Shown here one piece after another: positions 1 through 9,726 of a stretch of 64,000 nucleotides of DNA. Positions within the stretch are counted from its first letter, which is position 1. Each line of letters opens with the position of its first letter. Where the stretch lies: assembly GCA_012934845.2 (NCBI GenBank), contig WNNJ02000923.1, forward strand, positions 114,425-178,424. The letters are read 5' to 3'. The notes below the pieces were generated by a model. The model searched no databases, was not told the DNA's origin, and saw nothing but the letters and a program-made list of their open reading frames with translations. The translations under genes and the position numbers were made by a program. Source of the stretch: Pomphorhynchus laevis (taxonomy: Eukaryota; Acanthocephala; Palaeacanthocephala; Echinorhynchida; Pomphorhynchidae).

Positions 1-560
1 AAATTGTTGGTATTTCACAAGTCCAATTAAATTTATAAATATAAATATATTTATAATCAGTATATACTTTAATATTTATAAAACTAATTTCATTTTTAAT
101 ATACATATGACATAGGCGCTAGGTTTCAGTCGAGTAAGTATTAAACCTATTGCCAATTAGCCTCATCGTGGAGCGGCCCAGGCACGAATGTTCGATATTC
201 GTAGATCCACAGCTAAATAATTGACCGCTTGAATCAGCCGTTAGGATAGTATTTTCATAGACTATCTCAAGATCTCTTCGATGACTACAACAACGGATTA
301 GAAAATGGACGAAAAGGCGGAAGAGAGTCACGGAGGCCTGTTTCCTTAAAGTAGTGATGTTGGATCATCAAAGGATATTGGGAACTGTATATAACCGAAC
401 AAAATACGAAGACAATGAAATTAACAAGCAACAAAGTTATAAAATATAAATCAAGTGCGAAGAACAATGGTCAATTCACCACTGACCGGAGGAGTTTTTA
501 TTGTCGTGTGCCGTGAGACCAGGCAGTTGTACGTAGACAGCGAAAGAACCATCAACTTCC
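1..560. other. AT-rich flank without a recognisable gene
   Basis: No coding similarity, RNA gene or repeat was recognised here. The first 110 bases are very AT-rich. From about 440 the sequence becomes more balanced and may be untranslated sequence of the LINE that follows, but no boundary could be fixed. Confidence 0.4.
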
Positions 561-636
561 TAAGCGGACTAGCCTTCATGTAAAAACGTGAAATGTCATA
601 TCGCTAGCGGGGAAGGAACCATAATTAGTTGAAGAG

Positions 637-1194
637 ATGGCTCGCTTCGGTCTTGAAATAGTCGGAGTGACTTCTCTTCACTATTCTGGAACTGAAACTA
701 AACTTTTGATTAAAGGTTGGACCTTGAACTATTCCGTACTTACCAACGGAAAGCGACGACATGCGGGTGTAGGGATACTTACAAGTCTTCAGTTGTCGTT
801 CGTGGTAGAGAGGTTTAACCCAGTTAACGAAAGGCTTGAGTCTCTGAGACATTCAGTCAAAAAGGGAAAGGGGATAACTGTTGTTTTTATGTATGCTCCC
901 AACATTATCTCGGAATACGCAGCCTTAGTGGAAGATCTTCAGGCTCTACTTGATAGTACTCCTGTTGGAGATTCCCTCGTTCTATTGGGTGACTTCTATG
1001 CTCATGTTGGTAGCGACAGTAGCACTTGGAAGCGAGTGTTGGGGAGGAACGGACTCTCTGATCTGAATGCGAGTAGTGTTGAATTATTGCACTTTTGTTC
1101 TCGTAACAATTTGTGCATAATCAACACCACGTTTGAACATAAGGGGATCCATAAATGCACATGGCATCAAGCTTCTCTCAGTCAAAGATCATAA
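637..1194 (+). pseudogene. LINE-A AP-endonuclease domain remnant
   Basis: A 185-codon open stretch matches the central part of an exonuclease/endonuclease/phosphatase domain. Visible landmarks are the LVLLGDF box (canonical GDFNAH, here GDFYAH), VGSDSSTWK, RNGLSDLN and the motif TFEHKGIHKCTWHQ just before the end. In intact relatives the frame continues through an SSDL..STDHHLV block. Here that block lies past the stop at about 1200-1290 (SSDL, RGADLSTDHYLVV) in other frames. The first Met shown sits inside the domain: the frame upstream is broken near 560-630, where the NV.SLAGKEPELV-type start of such proteins would lie. This domain nicks target DNA in LINE retrotransposition. It cannot be functional here. 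Confidence 0.7.
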
Positions 1195-1445
1195 TCGATT
1201 TTGTAATCGTTTCATCTGATCTGTGACGTTATGTTCTGGACACTTGTGTGAAGAGAGGAGCTGATCTGTCAACCGATCACTACCTTGTAGTTATTAAACT
1301 TCGATGGCCGGATGCTAGACAAGCCTGGTAAACCCAAACGTTGTGTGAGGGCGTGCTGGGAGCGTCTAGCAGATGTTTCTGTCAAAGAACGTTTTTATGG
1401 TTACATCCGGGATAACTTCTCTCAATTGCCAGAAGAGGTGAAGAG

Positions 1446-1469
1446 CATCTCCCATTGGAATGGGAGATG
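1446..1469. repeat. Perfect hairpin, 11-bp arms and 2-nt loop
   Basis: Arms CATCTCCCATT and AATGGGAGATG flank GG. It lies inside the LINE-A linker coding region, where a palindrome is not expected. It is probably a local template-switch mutation. Confidence 0.7.
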
Positions 1470-2960
1470 TTCAGATCCTCGCTTGCAAAAGCAACTGTGA
1501 AAAGATGTGGCTCGAAGGCATTAGGTGCCTTTCGAGTAGGAAATACTCGAACTGCATGGTGGACACCGACAGCTTGAGATTTTGTTTAACAGAAGAAGCT
1601 GGCTTAAAAGGCAACTTTGTCAGAAAAATCAGTGGAAGCTGTAGACAAGTACCGAAGAGCAAAGAGAGTTTCAGCTCGAGCAGAAACTGAAGCAAAAAAG
1701 GCGGCTTGTGAGAAGTTTGTATAACACTTAGAACTTGATTAAAGGTTAGCTTCGAAGATGTTCTGGAGGACGATCAATAACCGTCGTGTTGAAAAGCAGA
1801 AAACTTCTCAAACTGTTTATGACAAGAGATGATCCATGCTAACTGACATTGAAGAAATTCTTGGTTGTTGGAAAGATCATTTTAAGAGTCTCTTTAATCC
1901 GATGGATATGCCTTCTCTTTTAAAAGTAGAGCTTATAGAGCCAACGGAAGATCTCATCTCTTTGGGAGGGGTCATTGCTGTTGTTAAAAAGCTTTGTAAT
2001 GGCTAGTATCCTGGAGTAGACGAGATTCGACCTGAAGCGTAAAAGGATCTCGACGTTGTTGGCATGAAGTGGCTTACACGGATCTTCAACGTTGCATTGA
2101 AGTCGGGGAAGGTGATGTTGTTTTGTTTGCATTTTGTCCTGGGGACTTACAATTCCTACTAGATCGATTCACGATGGAATGCCAAGCGCCACGGATGTTG
2201 GTTAGTACCTACAAAACTGTATCTATGTGCTCGTCTCGGATACAGGTCCAATGTCAATCCCGATTGGAGAAAAGGTTCTTGCTGATGTGGAGGATTTTAA
2301 GTATCTCGGGGTATTGTTCTCGAGGGATGCAGAAATATCAAAGAGATTAAGAAGAGGATTAGTGCAACTAACTCAGCAATACGTTCTCTGTACAGGTCTG
2401 TTGTGGTGAAGCGGGAGTTGAGTCTTTTGGTGAAGCTTTCGGTTTACCACGTAATCTTCGTTCCTATCTTTCCTATGGTCATGAGCTTTGGGTTATGACC
2501 GAAAGGATAATATCTCGGATACATGCGAACGAAATGAGTTTCCTTTGCGGTGTGACCGGCTTAGCCTTAGAGATAATGTTAAGAATTCGGTAATGCGGGA
2601 TAGACTCGGAGTAAATTAGATGCTTCCCCACATCAAATAAAGTCAGCTGAGGTGGCTAGAAGACGTTCTGCTGATGCCTAGGGATCGCATTTTTCGGAGG
2701 GTTTTCCATGTCGCTCTCTCTGGAAAGAGACCTCGAAGTATACCTCGGTGCAGGTGGAGAGATCAAATCTCGAAACTGGTAGAAGACCGCATAGGGCTAT
2801 CTGAACGAGAACTCTGGTCTGTCTCCCAGGATCTCGATGTCTGAAGTAGTTTGATTCGAGCACTGCCTCCACGACCTGACACCCGGACCAGTGATTGACA
2901 GGAAAAATATTGTATATTGTTTGTTTTTTCTTGTCAAGAAATTTTTGTTGTATATATAAA

Positions 2961-3340
2961 ACTAGTTTGCAGACACACGTTTAGGATTAACGCATAGAAC
3001 TATATAACATCATTACTTTTCATCGATTAATAACCTGCGCTAAAAATCTATTTAAAAAGTGTCAGACCAGTAAGGACTCAACAAAATCGCCGGAAATTTT
3101 CGTGCAATTTTTCAACGACTAACTGGATTCTATATAGACCATCAATGTATTTTAGCATGTTATAACGTTATTGCTCGGTGCCTGAGCCGTGATGATCCAT
3201 TGAGTATTACCGTCGGCGAATTATGATGCTGAAGTTTAGATAGTGTTGCAACTGGTTCGAAGCGATATTTGTACACTAGTTTGCAGACACACTCATAGTA
3301 TAAAAGCATAAAGCATTATAATATCCTTAAATTTCACATT
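2961..3340 (+). repeat. 314-bp satellite, about 1.2 monomers
   Basis: The phrase ACTAGTTTGCAGACAC starts at 2961 and again at 3275, giving a 314-bp period. The monomer also carries TTTTCAACGACTAACTGG and a CCGTGATGATCCA block. The same repeat recurs in array form at 49338-51180 (opposite strand) and once at 51955-52265. The first monomer follows the LINE-A 3' end directly. Confidence 0.75.
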
Positions 3341-3465
3341 TTTCTCTATATTCATAAAAATGTTTTAGTATATCAAAAATAAATATGAGCATATGATATA
3401 AAAAACTACAATTTACTTAAATATACTACGTAAAATGTAAAAAACTGAAGATGTTAAATATTTTT

Positions 3466-3562
3466 ATCAGCATATAGAACATTTTTTAAAGATATACTTA
3501 TACATTAATACAATTTAATATTACTTACACCTCGTTGCATTGCAAAGAGTAGTTATTTTTTA
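3466..3562. repeat. 97-bp direct repeat, copy A
   Basis: Every base of 3466-3562 matches 4774-4870 by eye, at a spacing of 1308 bp. The repeat contains the splice-donor end of the candidate exon at 3529-3773. Beyond the repeat the flanks diverge abruptly. Confidence 0.85.
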
Positions 3563-3773
3563 CACGGTTAGCAATTATTTGAATGTCTTCAAAATACTGT
3601 GGATTGTGTATTTGATATTTGTTCGGTGTATTTAAGACGGAAGCAGCATGTTTAACAATTTCTTTAATATCAGTCAAGCCTATATTGCTGAGATCACACA
3701 CCTCTTGTGAAATGGTTAAAGCTTGCAGAACTAAGCACGTCATAATCCAACAACACTTGTGTACTCTAAGCAT
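3529..3773 (-). CDS. Candidate first exon of a secreted protein (unidentified)
   Basis: The minus strand opens with MLRVHK, a basic start, followed by a hydrophobic run (CCWIMTCLVLQALTIS) and a plausible signal-peptidase site before QEVCDLSN. The remaining 50 or so residues are polar with two further Cys (one at the end, LQCNEV). The frame stops soon after an excellent splice donor (GTAAGT at 3528-3523 on the minus strand), so the piece is more likely exon 1 of a multi-exon gene than a whole gene. No downstream exon could be identified. The protein is not recognised. It could be an abandoned exon, because part of it is copied in the 97-bp direct repeat at 4774. The signal-peptide reading is an inference from composition. 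Confidence 0.35.
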
Positions 3774-4011
3774 CTAAAATTATCACAGTAAAAAAGTAAG
3801 GTGTACCATACAAATTACTTCTGACTTGAGAGAAAAATACATAAATCCAGATTAAAATTTTGGCGTGTCTTTTAAATGCTACCACTGATAGTTAGAAAAT
3901 ACTCCCATTCTAATTCTACCTGATATTTATCAACATTTTGTTTTATTAATTTTTAACTAAATGTTTAATTTATTCAATATCATTTTATAATTTATACGTA
4001 TGATTTGTGCA

Positions 4012-4108
4012 GTTCCTGATATAAGTTCCTGATATCAGTTCCCGGGACTAATATCAGTTCCGGGAGCTGATATCAGTTCCTGGAGCTGATATCAGTTCCT
4101 TATATCAT
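4012..4108. repeat. Short tandem repeat built on ATATCAGTTCC
   Basis: About four to five imperfect units of 14-22 bp (GATATCAGTTCCTGGAGCT type) precede a family P tail. The last unit runs into TTCTCCTGATGACC, the start of that tail. Confidence 0.7.
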
Positions 4109-4164
4109 TACAGTTTCTCCTGATGACCTGGAATCCTTATTCTGATACATCGTCTATTACGTAA

Positions 4165-4420
4165 TGTTGTGAATTTACGAATTCTAGAAGCGATATTCCT
4201 CAAAGAGACAAATCCTTTATCAATCGCAAAGATAAAGGATTCGTAAAGATATTAACAAATTATTAAATACTACTAAATTAAATAACTTACAATTTAATGC
4301 AATTTGTATTTTTTATTTTACCGATGTCTGAAGATGATATATGCCAAGATCGAAATATCCCAAAACATTTTGCGCTTTTTATTGTGTTACCAAATGGTAC
4401 TCTTTTCGTGTTTTGATATA
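4165..4420 (+). mobile_element. PLE-G 3' end (solo fragment)
   Basis: GAATTTACGAATTCTAGAAG through CGCTTTTTATTGTG is the plus-strand counterpart of the minus-strand PLE tail at 18025-18160 joined with 20415-20545. It shows what the uninterrupted tail looks like and so places the family R insertion at 18160-20414. Confidence 0.6.
4328..4355 (+). ncRNA. Hammerhead-like core in PLE-G tail
   Basis: CTGAAGA is followed by a weak 3-bp stem (GAT/ATC) and then GAAA, the order of the hammerhead core CUGANGA-stem II-GAAA. No convincing stem I was found, so it is a decayed or inactive relative. Confidence 0.3.
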
Positions 4421-4773
4421 TCATTTATTATTAATTAGTCAATTCACAAAAATTGACTTTTATTTTAAATTTCAATTTTAAATTTAAACCTGATATAAGT
4501 AATATGAAATCTTATATTAAGTTATATTATATTTTAGAATTATTAATTATTATTTAATTATTTATTATTTTATTTATCATTATGTTTACGTGGACTCAGT
4601 TATCTGATCTTAATTGAAATTTGTAAATCTTGCAAATTCTACTTCTACCCGGCTAATTCATAACCATATTATTTTATTTATTTTTAACTAAATGTTCAAT
4701 TTACTTTTTTTCATTTAATATGATAGAAGATAATATATTATATATTAGTAATTATTCAATTACCACTAATTCG

Positions 4774-4870
4774 ATCAGCATATAGAACATTTTTTAAAGA
4801 TATACTTATACATTAATACAATTTAATATTACTTACACCTCGTTGCATTGCAAAGAGTAGTTATTTTTTA
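4774..4870. repeat. 97-bp direct repeat, copy B
   Basis: Identical to 3466-3562. Here it ends in different flanking sequence and the exon start is missing, so only the end of the candidate exon is copied. Confidence 0.85.
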
Positions 4871-6040
4871 ACGAGCAACAATTATTAAAATTAATAAAAA
4901 AATGCAGGTCTTTGATGTTTAAATAATTTTAACAACCTTATCAAAACAGAGCTTTAGAGGCAAACGTGAGAGCATTCTGTGTGTTCAATATTTGTACCTG
5001 GACATCTCCGAAGGTCACGATGAGTGAATGGCTAGCCAATCTAAGAGCTTGGACACACGTAGAACCTGATTTTGCATACAAACGCATATTTTCTTTCACA
5101 ACCAAGCTACCTAATCCGTTTATTGGGCTGTTTTTTAATTTATCTTGCGCTCAATCGATTTAATCATTTCATTTGATGATGACCTATTCCACTAGTCTCG
5201 GCTGCAACTATTGTACAGAGCGTACATGGTCCCGCTCTTTAATATATTCGTATTTGTTACATTTACGTGGCTCGTCATCCTCGAAACAAGATGACGCTAA
5301 TTTTCACAGATATGACTAAACATTACAGTTGAAGATACAAGCGTCTGAAACCAATAGCGTTATCCTAACACACAGCAGGCCGCAAAACACTATATCCGGG
5401 CACGCATCTGTGCCCGGATAGGGTGACTGTTTCTAATGAGGTTTAAATCCTACACAATTGCATACGATTATATACGTGTCGGCTACTATGTCGATGATAT
5501 CATGGTTTCGTATGTAAGGCGTGTCCCTCCTTTTTTATGATAGAGCATGATTTAGGTTCTGATCATAACCGCAAACACATGTTTTTGCCAGATGTGATGG
5601 GGGCAAATTGTAAAGAGCAGCTAGATCATCTCGAAATTATCTAGATGTAAGACTAAAAATCTGTTATTCTATAGTCGTACTGTGAAACAGCTAGACGACC
5701 TGCAAAATTTAGGTTTATTTTCGTGTATTTTCTACCGAATTCGTGTTTTTCCTTTAGCTTACCGGTATAATGCTTATTATTAATATCTCTAACGATAGTT
5801 GCTATCATCATGTACTGTTTGTGTCTTTGAACTGATTCTGAAGAATCGTCGTATGAATTGTAGAGCATTTTTAGATTCTTCATATTGATGATATGCCTCT
5901 CATATCAGGTTCATCATCCAAAAGCTGCCCTTATGTGGTAGAACAATACCAATCGACTTAAAAATTGATGAAGCTAAGTTAATTATATGTTGAGTTATCG
6001 AGCTACCGATAATATTTATTATAATACTTTATTGCAATAA
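4871..6040. other. No recognisable gene
   Basis: Only short open stretches are present, for example 4966-5163 (+) and 5653-5883 (-). Neither shows a domain, a signal peptide or splice sites that can be defended. A perfect hairpin at 5393-5420 is listed separately. Confidence 0.4.
5393..5420. repeat. Perfect GC-rich hairpin, 11-bp arms
   Basis: TATCCGGGCAC and GTGCCCGGATA flank the loop GCATCT. It is isolated in non-coding sequence. It is not followed by a T-run and the genome is eukaryotic, so a terminator is not proposed. Confidence 0.7.
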
Positions 6041-6044
6041 AATT

Positions 6045-6550
6045 TATTGCAATAAACAATCGAGCTGCCACTGCAAAAAATATCGAACTACGGCTGCAAT
6101 AATCGATTGAACTGCCGCTGTAACTAACGACCTCGTAGCCGCTTCAGTGAACGACCGAGATACCCCAGCAAAAGACGACCTCCAAGCAACTGCAGTGAGC
6201 GATCGAGCCTCAGTAAACAATTGAACTACTGCTGCAATAAAAGACAGTACATCCGCTGCAACTAATGTTGTCACAGCCTCTGCAATGAACGACCTAGCCT
6301 CCGCTGCAATAATCGACCGGACAGCCGCTGCAACTAACGACTGCCCAGCCGCTGCAGTGAACAACCGAGCCGCCGCTACAATAAACGATTAAACTGCGGC
6401 TTCAACTAACGACCTCCTAGCTTCTGCAATAAAAGACCGAGCTTCCGGTGCTACTCACGACCGGCTATCCGACGCAACTAACGATCTCCCGGCTGCTGCA
6501 ATTATGACCGAGCTGGCGATGCAACTCACGACCGTCTAGCAGCCACAATC
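6045..6550. repeat. 27-bp minisatellite
   Basis: About 18 diverged units based on GCCGCTGCAACTAACGACC, with a spacing near 27 bp. Because the period is a multiple of three, the minus strand stays open for 106 codons and reads as an Ala/Val/Arg/Ser 9-residue repeat. That is probably a by-product of the repeat and not a protein gene. It is clearly richer in GC than its surroundings. Confidence 0.75.
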
Positions 6551-6679
6551 TGCGATAGCGCGGCCGCTGCACGTACCCACAAGCACATACGTTATCAGTG
6601 CTCTTTATTTCGTCGGAGCATCGCTTTGAACGTCACAGAACTAATTCACGGACACAGCCTCATTTACGAATGCCAGGTC

Positions 6680-9115
6680 AGGACTCCTGCCCTCATTTGA
6701 TTTCGACCAAGAGATCGTTAGTGATCATTTCGACATGATTCCAAGCAGCATCAACTATAGATCTAAACAATCAATGTGCACAAAGTTTCAGGCCGAGGGT
6801 GTGTTTGTAGTAAGACGTATTCCACAAGAGGCTAGGCCAGCTGTAGCTGCGAAACTTTCTACGTTAATGAGTACGGTTGTAGTCATGTTAACGGATGAGT
6901 CAGCTTGGTAAACTCTACTTTGCTTCACAAAAGCCGCGCTTCGTTGAAGACTGTGACATTCGCGGGGAAGTTCGAATGGTATGCAGTGAGACTACACTGC
7001 TGCAATACGAGAAATCACTACATCTGCACTGACGGCTAAGCATCCTCTTTGACGTCTTACAACATATAGGCGGCCTTTTAATCTAGAGTCCGAGTGCGGA
7101 ATGATTGTTACTGCCGCGTCCCTAACCTCAACACTACAGTCCTTGCCACAGTCTTCAGCAGCAGGCCCGGGATGGACTGAATCCTATGCACCTACAAGAC
7201 CTTCTCGTAAATTCTGTAATCGCTCCTGCGATTCAACTTTACAATGCATTGTCGAACTTGATTTCGACTATCCTGAGGGGGATGATGCTAGAAAATGTTG
7301 CCAAAATTCTTTGTGGAGGCAGACTATTCGCCTTCTCAAAAAAAACTATGGCATTCGACCGATTGCAGTGGGGTTTACCATTCGCAAGTCAGCTCGCTAC
7401 CGAGTTGCTTGTCGATCAACATCTTCCGGTTAAGTTAGGTGTCAGCGTACGATGCGGTGTCGAGGCAACAGTAAATGCCTCTCGTACGTTTCTGTGGGCC
7501 ATCGCAACCCAGAACCAAGCAATGGTAAAACTGAATTTTAGTAATGCTTCAATTGCGTAAGCAAAGACAGTCTTGCTTAACGTCGCGCGCCATGTTTCTC
7601 AGATCCTACCATTCCTTAACCTATGCTACGCCCTCCCGAGTATTCTTATTTTTGGTAGTGTGCACATTATATCCTGGGAAGGCATCCAACAGGGTGATCC
7701 ACTGGGTTCAATGAACTTCTGCCTGGCAGTTAACGCTCTAGCACACAGTCTGTAGACTTGAATCAATATTTTGTACTTATATGACTGCGTTCTGGACGGT
7801 ACTGCAGCCACCATCCTTTCAGACATTTGAAAAATTCCGGCAGCGGGGTTAGAAATCGGATTGAAGTAAAATTTCGAAAAGTGTGAGGTAATCACAGACA
7901 ACCCAGATCTAATGTACAGCACCCAACTAACTGGGTGCCGTACAGTTTCACTTCAAGACACTACGCTATTGGGATCTCCTCTAGGAGGCAAAGCTAATAT
8001 TGATGGAGCTCTGTGTAAAGCCGTGAACGAGCTTCATAACGCAGGAAAAAGACTTATTGCTTTAAGTATTCTTTCCTACTTCTGCGAAGCTCGCTCTGCC
8101 TTCCAAAAATAGCTTTCCTCCTTCAATGTTCCCCTGCTTTTGGAGCAAGGAACTACACTCATTCGACGAAGAAGTCCGCCGTCTACTGAGCATAGTACAG
8201 TATGTAACGCTTCCTAGTGATGCGTGGCGGAAGACTACCTTATCGATCAGACTCGGAGGTATTAGTGTCCGACAAGCGCTAGAAGTCGCAATACCTCCGT
8301 TCAGCTCTTCCTTATGCTTAACAAAAGAGCTAAGCAAAAGACTTCTAGGAAACTGCCCGTCACTCCATCCACTCTTAGCAGATCCAGACTTTGAAAAAGC
8401 TGCAATCCAATGGCACGCTGAATTTCAGCAGGAAACCATCCCATCGGAGCCGACACTTCAAAAACGATGGATGGGAGACTATTATGATGCGTGTCATAAA
8501 AGCTTGTCGGCAAAGCAACTAGTCCCGAATCTCGTTATCACCTATTGCTACCGCTTCAAAATGGTCTAGCGCATTCATCGAGTCATCACCGATAGCTAAC
8601 GTTGGCACCCGGCTTGATTACTAATCATTGTCCACCACAGTTGCACTCAGACATGGCGTTCAATGTGATCAACCACATCGATGTTTATGCGGAGAAGCGG
8701 TCCGGAAAAACCGCGCTCATGCGCTAGACTGCAACAAAACAAAAGGCAGAAGCGTACGCCATTTAGCGGTCAATGAAATTGTGAGAATGGCTCTAGCCTC
8801 CGCAGAAATTTCATCCAGAATGGAACCTGCCGATTTAACTCGAGACGACGTCAAGCGGTCCGACGGGGCTTAGTTTCTGCCGTGGGAGGAGGGAGCGAGT
8901 GCTTGTTGGGGACTTTACTTGCCCAAACACTCTCGTAGCCAGTCACATGGCGCGTAGTACATTCTGCAAGTTTCGTTGCTGATCGAAAAAATAGTTCGGT
9001 CGAGTGGAGATAAACGGGCAATGAGTATCCTCGTGCAGCGAATTAGTGCATCGGTGCAACGAGGAAACAGGGCTTGTTTTGCGGAGTATGCAGGAGAACC
9101 ATCACTATATTTCTA
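6680..9115 (+). mobile_element. RLE-LINE family R, copy 1 (degenerate)
   Basis: The order on the + strand is an N-terminal piece (VVRRIPQEARPAVAAKL near 6810), the SSAAGPG block (about 7155), an RT palm with IQQGDPLGS (about 7690), and thumb sequence in 7912-8112 and 8126-8569. These are followed by QCDQPHRCLCGEAV (Cys motif, about 8655), the stretch DDVKRSDGA and a PWEEG remnant of the restriction-like endonuclease (about 8850-8900). The Asp-Gly motif is RSDG here, where copy 2 has KRPDG. Frames change several times, so it is dead. It is the same family as 18160-20414 and more decayed. Confidence 0.75.
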
Positions 9116-9149
9116 ATATATTGTATTTATTTTAGTCATTTACAAGATC

Positions 9150-9345
9150 ATTTGTAAATCAATACTTACGGCCTATCATAATTGTCAGGATAATAGAATA
9201 AAGATGACGAGAAACTGAGCTAATACTTTTGGCTTATAATATTTTATATCAGAATGATAAAATATTCAGACTACGACTTGATCACGGTTTAGAAAAATTC
9301 GTTCACGCTCTGGAAAACTCGTCTATTTATAAACGCAAATTTTCA
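9150..9345 (+). repeat. Dispersed repeat of about 200 bp, copy 1
   Basis: CAATACTTACGGC...GACGAGAAACTGAGC...GGAAAACTCGTCTATTTATA recurs at 15755-15965 in the same orientation with scattered differences. Both copies follow the end of a retroelement. It may be the tail of an unrecognised non-autonomous element; no promoter boxes were found. Confidence 0.65.
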
Positions 9346-9472
9346 CCAACAGAAATTTCACCAAAATTTCTGATAAGAAACTTATCAGAAATTTGTCTTT
9401 TAGGAAACAACTACCGTAGGATAATATAATTATGCATTATCTGTATCAGTTGAACTGTCTGTTTCAGTCCAC

Positions 9473-9506
9473 TAATCATCGAGATTATATATAATCTCGA
9501 TGATTA
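9473..9506. repeat. Perfect 34-bp palindrome
   Basis: TAATCATCGAGATTATA joined directly to its reverse complement. It spans the end of the minus-strand frame that continues past the phosphatase stop codon. Confidence 0.85.
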
Positions 9507-9726
9507 TATAAAATTCCTTCGTGCTAGAGCATTGGTCTAGCATGTGATTCATTACTTCCTCGCATAGTTGATCAACGTTATCACCATTAGTTAATTTTGT
9601 ATCAAAAGGCGTTGCCGTTGTCAAATCTGTATGTGTAAGGCTATTTTCTTGTTTTGCAGTTTCGGTAATAACAGATTTTAGATTTATAGAGGAATCTTCT
9701 TCAGTAAAATCGATAAACTTCGATAC

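Larger units (their letters stand above)
565..2945 (+). mobile_element. LINE-A: degenerate APE-type LINE with the RT core deleted
   Basis: The + strand carries, in order, an AP-endonuclease-like domain (637-1194), a linker (about 1200-1900) with pieces such as RPKRCVRACWERLA and YRRAKR, the start of the reverse transcriptase (VKKL..G..PGVDEIRPE near 1980-2040), and then the C-terminal LINE tail (about 2270-2880). The tail contains AIRSLYRSVVVKRELS and PRDRIFRRVFH in scattered frames. The RT palm with its YADD box is missing between about 2110 and 2160, so an internal deletion is inferred. Many stops and frame changes make it dead. It resembles the APE LINEs common in fish and invertebrates (RTE/Rex-like style); the exact clade is uncertain. 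Its 3' end is recognisable again at 52400-52640. Confidence 0.75.
4109..4625 (+). mobile_element. Family P 3' tail, interrupted by another PLE tail
   Basis: CTCCTGATGACCT...TTATTCTGATACATCGTCT matches the tail downstream of the P copies at 15520-15760 and 24685-25015, and a fourth tail at 51205-51335. It breaks off near 4160 and resumes near 4421 (ATTAATTAGTCAATTCAC), ending with a GACTCAGTTATCTGATC block. The intervening part belongs to PLE-G, so this is one element inserted in the tail of another. Confidence 0.6.

Noticed and set aside
2961-3340. Hammerhead motif in the 314-bp satellite.
   Set aside because: No CTGANGA with a following GAAA at stem distance on either strand.
4966-5163. 65-codon open frame beginning MRAFCVFNICTW.
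   Set aside because: No domain, no splice sites, no similarity to the surrounding elements; length is unremarkable for AT-rich DNA.
5393-5420. GC-rich hairpin as a transcription terminator.
   Set aside because: No T-run and no bacterial context.
5460-5640. YVDDIMVSYV near 5490 looked like an RT active site.
   Set aside because: No other RT motif lies on either side in any frame.
5653-5883. 76-codon minus-strand frame rich in Lys and Tyr.
   Set aside because: Not recognised and not bordered by plausible splice sites; treated as chance.
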